Below are positions 12,651-23,940 of a stretch of DNA of 64,000 nucleotides, piece after piece. Numbering within the stretch: position 1 is the stretch's first letter; each line of letters opens with the position of its first letter. Source of the DNA: Pinus tabuliformis (Eukaryota; Streptophyta; Pinopsida; Pinales; Pinaceae); contig CM062817.1 in assembly GCA_031772625.1 (NCBI GenBank), positions 950,785,842 to 950,849,841 on the forward strand. The letters are read 5' to 3'. The notes under the pieces were generated by a model. It saw nothing but the letters and a program-made list of their open reading frames with translations. It searched no databases and had not been told where the DNA came from. Position numbers and translations under genes: made by a program.

Positions 12651-12990
12651 CAACATTTAAAAAAAAATTGTGTATATTTAAGATATAAAAAAATTTAAAG
12701 TGTCAAAAATATGCCTTAAAAAATGTTGATGCATTTCGAAATCTACATGAAAAATACCAACATTTAAAAAAAAAATATTCACAGTTAATGCATTAGAAAA
12801 TTTAATGTGTCAATCATAAGCCCTCTAAAAAAAGAGGTTGATCTTACATCAACGCTTTTGAAAATCAGCATGAAAATCACTAACATTTTAAAAAAATGTT
12901 TATACTTGACACATAAGAAAATTTAAAGTGCCAAAATATGGTCCAATTTTTTTTGTCTATATAGAATCAACATTTTTCAAAATTGGATGA
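12651..12990. repeat. Degenerate tandem repeat, 107-123-bp unit
   Basis: Three diverged units start at 12651 (CAACATTTAAAA), 12758 and 12881 (TAACATTTTAAA). Each holds AAGAAAATTTAAAGTGTCAA-like and AAAATGTTGAT-like parts. The units can form local hairpins because CAACATTT and AAATGTTG are complementary. Confidence 0.6.
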
Positions 12991-13058
12991 TTTTTTGCTC
13001 CTCAAAAAAATGGGTACTCATTACAATTCTCGTTTCAAACTTTACATTATTTGAAGCA

Positions 13059-14921
13059 ATGGATGTAGATGTGGGCGATGAAAAACCATCAAAAAAGGCG
13101 ACAAAACAGACTAAAGGTTAGGAAGAATTGCAAGTAAAATTGATAGGAACCACCTCTAATCAACCGGAATTTTAGATGAGTCTAGAAAATCCTAAGCATA
13201 TTGTACCTTCCAACTCTATTGATTTGACACTGCGTACATGTGAAGAAAGTTGTTCTTTGATAGAGAAAACTTTAAATGAATATCAAACAATAGAGGAGAA
13301 GATTCAGAGGGTAAAGGGTGAAATGATGTCTTAGTTTGCTATGTAGGCATCTTCTTCTTACCATACTAGGTTGATATCAACAATGGACATTAAAAGAAAC
13401 CAATTGAAATTGTCTTTGTTGCTACCTATTGTCGAGACACTTTCCTCAAGTGCGAATTTTAAGAGTGGGGATATATTTATCGACACTGTTGATGTCCCTT
13501 AATACATGATAACATCAATTTTCACAGGAAAACAAGTGAGATGATATGTATTATGACTTTTGTAAAGCTTAGTTGATAGTTAGTAAAGCGTAGAAGCTCT
13601 TAGAAAAAGCCTCAAATAGAATCAAACAGGAAAGGCCAATTCAAGATCTCTATATGTGGACAATGTAGGCTACAAGGAATTGATTGTCAAGCTAGGTGTT
13701 GACCCAAATGATAAAGAAGCTATAAAAGCTTCGATACAAGGGGAAAAAATCTCAAATTCAGTCACTGAGGAAAAATTTGAAAATGGCTCTAACGGAACAT
13801 GCATTTTCTTCTGAAGCAACTTTGGTAGAAAACGAAAAGGAGAAATTTATAATCCAGTAGACAGACAAGAATAAAGAGCCAATGGATTTAAAACAAAAGT
13901 TTTGAGACCTAGAGTAGAAAATAAAAAATCATGTAAGCACAATTGTAGTTCCTACTCACTCTGAAGATCTCGCATATAAGTTAACAAGGGTGAAGAGTGA
14001 GCTCACATTGTCATGAGAAGAGATGAGAAACGTTTAGGATGATCTGAAATTGTGTGAGGCGGAATTGAGCACTAAAGGGAGATAATTAAGGTCTTCTAAG
14101 TTAGAAAATGAGGAAAATTATGATAAATACAAGTCGGCACAAAAAGATACCAAGGAGCTGAAGAGTATATTGAAGGGAAAAATGTCCTTAATTAAGACCA
14201 TAAAATTCATTTGGGATGATATAATTCAACAAGTGCATTCCACATGGAGGTATTTCCAAGTTTCTTCTAAAGAGAGAGTTGCAATCACTAGCATTACTAA
14301 AGTTGTCATTCATGCAAGAAGGAGATGCAGAAATAGGCTCTAAAAGTAAGAAAGATACTTAAATTCCTAAATGAAAAATCTTCAATAGAACTAAAACAAA
14401 TGCATATAATTGATAGGGCCACAGTTATGGAAATCAGAAGAAGCATTGAGAAATATAATATGTTCTTCTAGACTGAGGGTAGGTTGCAAGTGGTAAAAAA
14501 ATTGTTGTTGCTTTTAACTCCAAGTTTTATTAGAGATAGAGAAATGGGTTGCTAGGATGTTGGGGTATCGATTTGAGCTCTCTCTCTTGGGAGGATTATG
14601 ACTAGGAATTAATTGCTCCAAAGTGTAGACTTGACTCATCACTTCAAAAAACAATAGTCCTAAACAAACAAATAGTGGTAAATTTCTTGCAAAGAGAATT
14701 TCAATTGTTGTGGCTAATAAAGGCCATGTTTGAATTAATTCTTGATTATACCAGGTTGTTCGAAGTTGTAGGTTCTATTTAAAAATATGATCCAATGCCA
14801 AACTCTAGATAAATTCCTTTGGGAGAGATGTAAGAATCTACTCAAGCATGCTACAATTGAAGTTGAAGAACCGAGTGTTGAGCCCCATGGCCAAAGTTCC
14901 ACTTCCCATATGAATATTTAA
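13059..14921 (+). pseudogene. Decayed coding region of unknown family (part 2), coiled-coil-like
   Basis: I do not recognise the protein. A readable frame starts at ATG 13059 (MDVDVGDEKPSKKATKQTKG, stop). It continues as NPKHIVPSNSIDLTLRTCEE and SCSLIEKTLNEYQTIEEKIQ, and further on as AYKLTRVKSELTLS (about 13975), KYKSAQKDTKELKSILKGKM (about 14126) and, at the end, ATIEVEEPSVEPHGQSSTSH before TAA 14919-14921. The composition is charged, with heptad-like spacing that suggests a coiled coil. Stops and frameshifts are frequent. It may be a retroelement accessory protein or a dead host gene. It lies on the same strand as 2047-3418, from which LINE-A and A-rich DNA separate it. Confidence 0.4.
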
Positions 14922-15900
14922 GCATGAGGAATATATTTTGTAATAATGTATAAGGTTTCAGTTAAGAGATATTTAGATTAGTTAGATAGTTGTATAGTCT
15001 TGATGGTGACTTGTAACCTTTTCTAGAATGTAATCTCTCTTAAAAAGAGACGAAAGAATCAATAGAGGTTGTACAGTCTGAAGGGTTCTATTTTTTCTCC
15101 CTAGAGGCATTCTCTAGCATTTTTGATGTATTGCGAAAAGTGATTTTATAATATTAATGAAATTTTCAGATCATTTGAGATATCTTTTGGCTACATTATG
15201 TGTTTATTTCTCTGTAATTCTTACACTGTGTCTCTTCTTCTTTTGGAACTCGTGTAATGAAGTTGTTGATTTATTTTAATGAACAAATTTATCAAAGTTG
15301 TGTGAATAGAAAAAGAATCCTGTCATTTTTTACATGAGAAGCCCAAATGAATCACTCCCCAGTTTCATCATTTCATTCTCTTTCTTTCCATATTTTTTGC
15401 TGAGATTTGGTGCATTGTATTATGTTCAACCCTATACATTTAAATATTATATTCTCCACATTTATCCTTACCATACTAAGACGTCATTAAGAACCGTAAC
15501 CACTAATATACATGATAATTGAAGCTATTTATTAATTCTCCCATGAGTTAAATTGCATCAAACTTAAACGGTTTGTTTCTGAGTAAAGATAACAAGGAAG
15601 ATATATAAATCTTTGTTTAAAATTTGAAAAATGTATAAATATTTGATTGAATTCTATGGATGTCCTAGGAACTAACTTTCTTTCAGCCCAAGGGTTGCCT
15701 CTAGGAGTTACAACAAAATCGAATTTCATTGAATTATTATAATGATAAATATTAATAAAATTTAAAAGAATTGTTCTAATGATTTTGGTTGTTCAAGTTC
15801 CAAGAATGTTGATAATACTGCAATGGCTCCAATAGTTTTTTAAAATCCACTTCAAATTTTTCAACTGCCAATCTAATGGTTTAAAGAGAATAATCCTATC
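14922..15900. other. AT-rich DNA, possible 3' UTR of the preceding frame
   Basis: The sequence after the stop at 14921 contains TTGTAACCTTTTCTAGAATGTAATCTC, a TAAAAAGAGACGAAAG stretch and AATGAAATTTTC, as in the end of a transcript or an LTR. I could not find a second copy, so I do not call an LTR. No gene is seen through 15900. Confidence 0.35.
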
Positions 15901-15904
15901 AACA

Positions 15905-16680
15905 TATATTAACCATACTCTATTAATGTGGTTATGCTAGTATATGTGTTAGTATATATACTAGTATATGTATCTATATAATATGTGAGTATATGATATA
16001 TACTAGTAGTATATATGCCAAAATATTAAGTATTGATATATACTGTCATTATATGTTGGTATACATATTTAATATATACTTACTTAATATGTTAGTATAT
16101 ATAGAAATTTATACATTGATACATATGTCAACATAATGTGTTCATATATATACTAGAAGTATATATATTGACATATTAGATGTGCCTGCTAGTGTGTGTA
16201 TATATATAAGACCAACTTATATGTGCTATGTTAGTATAAATATTTTTAATATAGATTATGTTAGTATACTAATCCATATATGAAAACAAATGTGGCACTA
16301 TTTGGAATTGCAAGCATTAAATCAATATAATATGAATTTTTTTCTACATCATTAATATGTCAGTACACACATATATATATGTCAACATGAATGTATTTAA
16401 TATATATACTAGTACATATATGTTAGTATGTGGTATATGTATCGGTATATTAGTTAATATATGCCTACAAAATTTGTTAACATATATACTATTAGTTTGT
16501 ATAACAACCTATTATGTTTTCTTATATACCAATATATAAACTAATTTATACAATGACAATATATATACCAAGTACACATAATATTTTAGTATATTATTAT
16601 ATATACTGAAATAATATGTTGGTATATATGCTACTGCATATATTTTTATACATATGCATTCACATATATATTACTTTACA
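15905..16680. repeat. TATATACTAGTATATG-rich degenerate array
   Basis: Variants of (A/T)TGTTAGTATATATACTAGTATATG recur at irregular spacing of about 25-45 bp over nearly 800 bp. Many units are palindromic (ATATACTAGTATAT). Short reading frames across it are artefacts of the repeat. Confidence 0.7.
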
Positions 16681-18010
16681 CTACTATAATGTGTTTGTGG
16701 GGTTTTGAATCATGGATTTCTAGCTCACTCATGCCACCATCATACCATTCACTATGATCCATGATCCCCCAAAATTTGTCCCAAGATACAAGATAGGTCC
16801 AATTCTTAGTACTCTAATTCCTCGGATAACACTTTCCACCCCTAGGGTATTTCCATCCCTCATACATTCTATGGGGGCTTACCATGCGTAAAGGCTATAC
16901 CCATATACCACCGATTAGTCCAAACAAAAATGTTTCATCCATTGTGCCTATAACACTTCACTTTCATGCATCCCCTTATGTTTCAATTGATGTGGATAAC
17001 ATAATGGATAACACAAGATATGTTACCTCGAAGTATCTTGTATAACTAAGTGTTCCACCTAGTAATGAATCAACAATTACAATAGCTAGCCTCCCATAAG
17101 TCTTGTAATTAGCCCTCAAAGGTACAATGGACAACCACTCAACTAATGTCATCTTTATGTTAATAAAATATTTTCATCTTTATATATTCTCAGATACTCT
17201 TTTCATATTGAAATGTATGCATCATATTTTTTTCGTAAGTGTCACACTAAAATATGGAGAACATTCTATTACCTATAATTTTAAAATTCTTTTTATGTAT
17301 AAAGATCAATTACAACTCATATTTATTTTATGACTTGGTAGACACTAAAATATTGACATAATTATATTTCTTTAGTAATGAAACCATCCTGTGCATTAAT
17401 CAACATCCTCTTATTTCTTAAACTCTCAATCTAAACCTTAGGAACAACATCCTGAATGAGTCTCCTACATTGAAAAAATCCATTTGGTGATACACGAGAT
17501 TATATATATATATTCAAAGAAAGTTTATAGCTTAAGGCTTTTTCAACCTTTTCAAGTATTCTATCATCCCGGTCTCTTTTTTCCTTTAACTATTGGATCA
17601 CCTAAACAATACACGTAATAAATATTTGTTATAAATATATAAAAATGTAATTTTCAGTAAAAATCATTACTCATTATTAAATTAAGTCTCATGTAAAGGA
17701 AAATATGTCTTTTCCTATGAACCATTATTCTTCATAAGTAGATTATGTTGCGAGGGATGAAGAAAAGTTTAAAACAAATCTTAATATAAATTTGTTTTTT
17801 ATTTTTATTTTTAAATAAAAAATTTAATACTTTGAAATGCCATATTTTTTAATAAAAGTCCTAATATTTTGAAATACCAAATATTAATAATATTTTGAGA
17901 TTTACCTTTTCAATGCATTATTGCTAGAAACAAAAATTTGAGTCCATTTGATATTTGACCAAACAAAAGCAATTAGTTTTTAATATTTATTGGGAAAGAA
18001 TATTTAGCTT
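16681..18010. other. Non-coding DNA, nothing recognised
   Basis: The stretch 16690-17120 has more balanced composition than its surroundings (for example a C-rich part at 16720-16870) but shows no convincing frame. The rest is AT-rich. The right end, 17993-18010 (GGAAAGAATATTTAGCTT), is a candidate target duplication of LINE-B; compare 33239-33257 (GGAAAATAATACTTAGCTT), which is one base longer with about two substitutions. Confidence 0.5.
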
Positions 18011-19044
18011 TTTTTTTGTAAGCTAAGGAATTTCTATTATCTACAGCAAACTGAAAAATACATACTAAGGAACCTCAATCCGCCCATATGGGAAACCGGA
18101 TCTGTTGGTTCCTCTTCATCAAGCATTCAATACTGTTTTTCGTTTTACATACTGTCTGAAAAAACTTACAAGACATTAAACCTTTGTAATCAGAATGTTT
18201 CCAGAGACTGTTCTTTCTAATATCTACTAAAAGACCTATCTTCACTATTGTTTGATGAGACATGCAATCGAATTTCCAAAAAGCATAGCAGTAGCATCAA
18301 AAATAAAAAAGAGAGAGTTGACAAGCCTCTCAAATCTCCGCGCTTCCCCTTTTGATTTCATTGTTGTCTTTGGTTTTTACCAGTTCCTTCAGCATCTCCC
18401 GAATCTCCTTAATCTGTTCATTTTGTTGACGCATTATACCTTCAACATTTGCCATTTCCTTTCTTGCTGCCATCGATTCCTGAGCCATCTCCACCATTTC
18501 TGCAGCGACTTGTTCCATTGCCTTGGCCAAGAGGTGCTTCAGGACCTAGTACATGTGAAGAGCTCGATGGTATAGGGTTAGTCTACCTCTGGTATTGCCT
18601 GGATCAGGCATCTGGGTTGTCCATTCTTCCATCTCAGGGTCCGACGGTTCTTCCAGGACTCTGTTTTCAATGAATTCAATGATTTTTCGGATGTCTTCAT
18701 TTGTTTCTTGATTGTAAGCCTGCTCTCCCTCATGAACCGTCCTACGGATAGATTTCCTTCCCCTTTTTTGCCTTCCCTGAGGCTAGCTTCCCTCCTCTCC
18801 ATTGTTTGCTTGTCGGGGTCGACCTTTACCTCTTTGTTCTCGAGCTTTCCTTCTTCCATCTGTTCTGCCTCGTTTAGCATTTTTGCTGCTCTGTCCTGTT
18901 TCAAAATTCTTACTCCGGAAACCCTCGTCCTGGTTAGTCTCCATGTCCTTTGAGCTTCCGACTTCAATTTTTATTCTGCTCCGCTCAAATTTTCTGTCTC
19001 GGAAATCATCCTGCTCTGCCTGGACTTCTTTATCCCAGCTCGCT
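18011..19044 (-). mobile_element. LINE-B, 3' segment (minus strand)
   Basis: This is the 3' end of an L1-type LINE whose 5' and main part lies at 26882-33238. The two parts are separated by LTR element C, which left the duplication TCGCT at 19040-19044 and 26882-26886. The plus-strand poly-T at about 18009-18017 is the element's poly(A) tail. The segment holds the second half of a third reading frame (ORF3) and a 3' UTR of about 315 bp. Confidence 0.8.
18327..19039 (-). pseudogene. LINE-B ORF3, second half (coiled-coil-like)
   Basis: Read on the minus strand from 19039, this continues the frame that enters the insertion site from 27257-26882. It is open for about 85 codons to a TAG at 18783-18785, continues in the same frame to a second TAG at 18546-18548, and then to the TGA at 18327-18329. 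The first part is rich in Lys, Arg and Glu (KAREQRGKGRPRQANNGEEG). The last 65 residues alternate charged and hydrophobic residues (MAARKEMANVEGIMRQQNEQ, IKEIREMLKELVKTKDNN), as expected of a coiled coil. No known domain is recognised. A coiled-coil RNA-binding accessory protein is one possibility, but that is a guess. Confidence 0.5.
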
Positions 19045-20086
19045 TGTTACAGGGAAAAGTGTCTATTTAGAACTGCACTATCCCACTAACATGTGACATC
19101 TGCCTTAGAAACAAATAGAGAAAAGCTACTTTTGTATTTCCTTTATGAATTATAGATAGAGAGGAATAGAAAGAACCAACCTCTGTCTTGCACTAATCCT
19201 TTGATTCGATCCCTCTCTTCTTTAATAGTGTTAAGCTACTTGCTCCCTAGGACGCCCAGCTTCACAAGGTACCTGTAAGATCACAGAAGCATAGCACTAT
19301 ACAAAGATATGGATCTATATTCGTAAACAACTTAGGATCATATTTAAATTGACCATACAAATGTAACAAGCATCAATGATAGAAAAGCATGGAGGAAAAC
19401 TCAAATAGCATTTATTGATAAACAAGAAAAGATCCAGGAGGAGTTACAACCAGTTGTTCTGACCCAGCATCAACCTCCCAGCAAAGAAGCCCCTCTTCAC
19501 CTCAAACAAAGCTTAGATCACCCAACAATCTGATGTTTGTCTCTAGAAAACAACAACAAATCCTTACAGTAGGCAAAATTCCAGCCTGTGGATCTCTGGG
19601 ATGAGGGATCCATAGATAGATATCTGTAAGGGGGATGAGTCAGCTTGTGATTTGATTAGTGTCTTCTCTCTATTAGTTCTTGCTTCCACTTGGAGACTGA
19701 GGGCCTCTTACTCATCCTTGGTCGAATTCAGTGAGGCAAGTGTCATAGGAGAAGATTCTGGAAGCTTCCATTGCCTCTCCACCTCGCGGAATGACACTGC
19801 CATTTGTCATTTCTCGCCCATCGCACCCCACAGAAGGGACTTTTGAAATGCAACGCACCCTCACAGTGTATTTAGGTGAGATGCAACGCACTTAGCCAAT
19901 GGAGCAGTTGCAATGATCCTGTTTTGACCAATTCTGAGCAGTTTCTGGTGGAGAACTTCTGGGAGAAGCTGTAATCTGATGACCTTGTTCCTTTAGGGGT
20001 TAGAACAACACTTTTAGGGACTTAGGAGCCCTTGGCTTATGGACATTTCCTGCTTGGAGTTGTAGGGCACAAAAATGTCTATAACA
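19045..20086 (-). repeat. Element C 3' LTR (left)
   Basis: Runs from TGTTACAGGG to CTATAACA and pairs with 25840-26881. I counted about 10 mismatches in the first 300 bp and no length difference overall, so the insertion is moderately old. Confidence 0.95.
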
Positions 20087-22541
20087 GTTGCCCCCTAAAG
20101 TATGAGGCCGTTAACCTTTTGGTGTCGGGTGAAATGCTTTATTATGAGGATCAGAAGTTCTTTCAATGCTGGGAGGAGACCTATAATAAGATACAATACA
20201 ATACATTATCTTCATAAAATTTTCATGATGTAGCTGAGGCGGGCATTCCCATGATCAACTTTATAAATTCATTTTCATGTACATAGGACAGAAAATCGTT
20301 TGAGTGTAGACTGATGATTCTGATAGAGCCATCATCCTTTTGGTAGGATGATTATCTGTGCTGTAATGATGTACACTTAATGTTTTTATTTCCTTGAATA
20401 TATATCGCAGCCCGGATGGATGAAACTAGATCCGGGGTCTTCAATCTCGTCCAATCTTCACTCAAAGTACGAGTCGATCCATGTGAGAAATGTTCTGAAG
20501 TCGAACATGGAAAGACATCGCTTGATTACCAGTCAATGATGTAAATTGTTAATAAGCACGAGAGGAATCACCGATAATGATAATGACCCTCAAGGTACTG
20601 CAGTACAATTCACGTGGTGTGAATAAAGGACTTTGCGTCGAACACCACGCCAAATCATTCGGTCGAAGGCCATTGATGTATACCTGTCGCTTAAAGTGAG
20701 AAACTTGTCATTGAGGCATGCAAGCTTCAAAGTACTGAATGGGGTGTTCCTAGATCAACTTCTTGAATAATGAGCTGATGTCGACAAGAAGTGATCCGTC
20801 ATAGGAGGGCCTTAATGAATCCCACATCAGTGACACGGAATGGAGCAAATGATTTTGATGGAGGTGAAAACGATCTAGTGATATAAGGTTCAGGGTGGCG
20901 GTCATGAAAGAATGGAGTATAATGTATGGTAGTGGGTGAAACACAGGTGACTTCTTTGGATGACTTCTCTTGAACATATCGGCGACACTGATGTGATGGA
21001 TTGGTAGCATTAACCCCAAATGTGGATGGTATGGCGTGACCATGGTGATGTGACCGGTGAATGAAACAACCCAACCCAACTCGGACACGGAGTGGAAGTG
21101 TCATGTTCAAGAGCGACTTGCTACCAACAAAGTTTCTTTGAGTTTTCTTTCCAATTTTTCCCCAGTCATTGCTGACCAGTACCTCTTTATTTTTGTCAAG
21201 CTTGAGGAGGATAACATATGCTTGTTCTATAATTTGCCCTTCGGGAAAACCCATCGCTATGTTTTAACGATCCTAGCGATAGTGAAACTCGTTCTCGTCT
21301 AAAGACAAGTTTGTCGCTATTAATCTTTTTAACGAGTTTAACGACAAAGATAACTCGATCCTTTTCAATTTTAGAGAGTCTGAAAAGGAACGTAAAGGTA
21401 ACTCCAAAATTCCTTTTTCGTCATCTAATCCCTTAAGTCCGAAAAAGTATAAAGCAATACAGAAGGGATGAATTTTCGATAGTTTTAACGAGCCGAACAA
21501 AACAAGCGCTCGATCTTTTTGTGTAATAATCCCTTGGGTCCAAAAAGTTTAAAATCTAGAGGAGGGATAGCACTTCCTGTCCCTTTAACGAGCTGGAGAG
21601 GCCAATGGCTCGACAATATTTTAATATTTTACGAGTCAGTTGAAAAGAGCTTAAAGGAGACTCGTCTTTTGTGGAACGAGTGATAAAACGGGTAGCAACT
21701 GATTCCAGGTAAGGTTTGGAATTTTCCAATCACGGCAGTGTCACAAGGATGGCTAGTGAAATCACTCTTCGCAGCTGTTCCTCAAAATGGGTAAACAATC
21801 AAATGGAGGTGAATGATCGGCCAATGAAAAAGTGGAGGTGACGGTGCAAACACGACCAAGGATTTAATGGCTAAAATACTACATTCATGATGGTTATTTA
21901 CCGGGGAATAGTTCATTTTTTAACGAGCTTAAATGCAGGTGGAAACATTTGCTCATGTCTTATGTTTATTTTTTAACGAGCTTGAACTATGTGCTAAAAT
22001 TGCTCGATTAATCCAGTCGTGTGATAAGAATGTCTCATATAAAAATGAAAAATTTTAGAGATTTGCCCCACATCCTTTCTTTATGAAAGTTAGGAGACGA
22101 CCAATCCTACGAGTTTAAAGGGTTAGATGTCCTAAGAAATTTAAAAATAAATAGTCGCTCTTCACTTGCACTCCAAAAGGTTTGCATGCCCCCAGGTATA
22201 AACCAGAGTTTCAAGGTTACCCCTACTTATTTCCGATAAAACATTTGTTTTAGCGAGAGAGGCCTACCTCTTACAGGTTACCAAAGATAGTTCTATTTAC
22301 GGTGTAAACAAAACACTTCTCTGGCGATGTCTACCGAAATAAACAAAGGTGAGCGGCGATGCCCGCCGACTCACATAACGTTGACAAGAGAATCTTGTTC
22401 TAGAATAACCCCTTCTTCCAATCACGGACGGGGGTACAGACTAGTCATATTCTCTCGCGGAAACCTACCCTATACCTGAAGTTTTCCTGTCGAAGCAGAC
22501 TAGGGTGCATGCCCCGTGGGTTTCACTCATGTCCTCTTGAA
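20087..22541 (-). other. Element C non-coding 3' interior with hairpin cluster
   Basis: Where a polymerase gene would be expected there are 2.4 kb without any recognisable pol domain. Minus-strand open stretches at 20750-21254 have no motif I know. From 21253 to 22006 the sequence contains at least eight short inverted repeats, often built on TTTTAACGAGC...GCTCG. The polypurine tract sits at 20087-20100. Confidence 0.6.
21253..22006. repeat. Cluster of short hairpins with varied stems
   Basis: Perfect or near-perfect stems: ATCGCTA/TAGCGAT (21253-21280), CGAGTT/AACTCG (21333-21357), ATCCCTT/AAGGGAT (21428-21469), CGAGC/GCTCG (21489-21512), ATCCC/GGGAT (21529-21568), CGAGC/GCTCG (21589-21612), ACGAGTC/GACTCGT (21631-21665), GAGC+AAATG/CATTT+GCTC (21925-21954) and CGAGC/GCTCG (21977-22006). 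Loops are mostly 10-28 nt. A further one, AGAGTC/GACTCT, lies at 24209-24237. Confidence 0.65.
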
Positions 22542-22990
22542 TCACTCGCGCTCATCGGGTGGACGGACTAGAAATTGAGACATTTCTTGCGTGAAAAGAC
22601 CATTTAGGGATGGTATATGACTATTTGCTATGCGTGATCCGGGAAATGAAAGTTGGTCTACGAGCTTGACCACTCTTCCTTCGTGCGGAAAACACATCAC
22701 TCTAAAGAGTGATGAGACAATAGCTCTCATGCAATAAATATAGTCTCGTCCAAGGAGTAGATTGTAATCCAGGTGTCCTTGAACTACCATTACGTTCATG
22801 TGATGAACGATTTTCCCTCTCAATGTTATGGGCACATCGGGAAGGATCCCTAACGGTGAACGGTTCCTTTATCAAAGCCTGTCAGATTTCTCATCTCAGG
22901 CAAAATCGATGGCGAACCAAGCACTTTCCAAGCAGTTGAGGAAAGGATACTCACAGAAGCCCCCTCATCTATGATGGTACCAGCCATAAC
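22542..22990 (-). pseudogene. Element C retropepsin-like protease, broken
   Basis: A retroviral-type aspartic protease that would mature the gag protein. The minus strand reads GTIIDEGASVSILSSTAWKV (about 22980-22920), the active-site loop of Ty3/gypsy proteases. The usual Asp-Thr/Ser-Gly is Asp-Glu-Gly here (codons at 22961-22969). A frameshift near 22850 leads into the second frame, which has MNVMVVQGHLDYNLLLGRDY and AIVSSLFRVMCFPHEGRVV, the conserved C-terminal part. It is preceded by one in-frame stop (23015-23017) at the end of gag. The Glu in the catalytic triplet suggests loss of activity. Confidence 0.75.
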
Positions 22991-23014
22991 CATTCTATAT
23001 ATTTGAACAATAAT

Positions 23015-23940
23015 TCAGAATGGTACACTAGCTGGTAAACGGGGTCTGCCTTGTTGATTCCAATCGAAGGAGACAACTAGGTTGCTTGGAGGTGGGACCG
23101 AATAGACGGTCGGGTACGACTCTGACGAACTTCCTTCCTGCGGTAAAGGAATGGGTAAATTGCCCCCATGTTCGTTGGAGTCTGTGCTTATGAAAAGAAT
23201 TTGGACGGTGTCATCCTTGTTCTCTTCAGTGATTGTATCATCTGAAGATGGAACCTCTGAAGGCAAGACCGGGTCAACTACCGCCTCAACCTTTTGAATT
23301 TCGTCTGGTATGGATTCAGATGGTTCATCTTCAATGACAGATGCTTCGGCCGACCACCTGAGCGGGTCAGCCGGATTTTCAACTAGTGACGGACTCGGCA
23401 AGAGTTTTTTATATCCAGGAGGAAGTCGTAATGGTGAAACCGGGCGATCATCCAAAACTCTTTTAGCTTCGTCTAAGAAGGGACAACGGTCGACGACATG
23501 ATCGCCTTCGCACAGTTTACAAGGAAATCTATATTTTCCTTTTTGTCCTGGGGCTTCACTTTCACTAGTTGACGGTGTGTTTTCAACATGATTATCAGAG
23601 GTTGACGACACCGGGTTGTGAAAATGAGGAGACCAGTCCCTTAAGATTCGAGGGATACAAGGAAAATCTCTGTGATAGTGGTCTCCCTTGCAAATGACAC
23701 ATGGCGAGTTAGGCTTGGTCGGTGCAGTGTGTGGATTTTCGTTAGATGACACTCGTTTGCCCCCATTTGCTTTTGGCTCCTTCTTCTTCTTCTCTTTCTT
23801 CTTCTTTTCCTTCTTCTCCTTAGGTACTTGACTTTTGGCTTTACCACCCCCATCAAGCGAAGAGGAAGGAGGAGAGCAAGAATTAGAGGAAGTAGAAGGT
23901 TGGTGGGCAACTCTGGACTCGTCTATTTGCTGATTCGACT
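23015..23940 (-). pseudogene. Element C gag with two zinc knuckles
   Basis: The protein would package element RNA. The frame is open from about 23940 to the TGA at 23015-23017. It starts with a Ser/Pro-rich part, then a Lys/Glu run (about 23780-23820). Two knuckles follow: CVICKGDHYHRDFPC (Cys-x2-Cys-x3-His-x6-Cys) and CKLCEGDHVVDRCP (Cys-x2-Cys-x3-His-x4-Cys). An acidic linker (SESIPDEIQKVEAVVDPVLP) ends near the stop. A longer start is likely, because the region further upstream on the minus strand has a stop at about 23938 and I find no clean initiator. The N-terminal capsid part of a normal gag is not recognisable. Confidence 0.7.

Noticed and set aside
15905-16680. Regularly spaced short repeats resembling a CRISPR array
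   Set aside because: Units are degenerate, spacing is irregular and the spacers are themselves variants of the repeat, in a plant context.
20799-21254. Minus-strand open frame of 151 codons in element C
   Set aside because: No motif, an overlapping frame of similar length, and the hairpin cluster begins inside its region. Not called as a gene.
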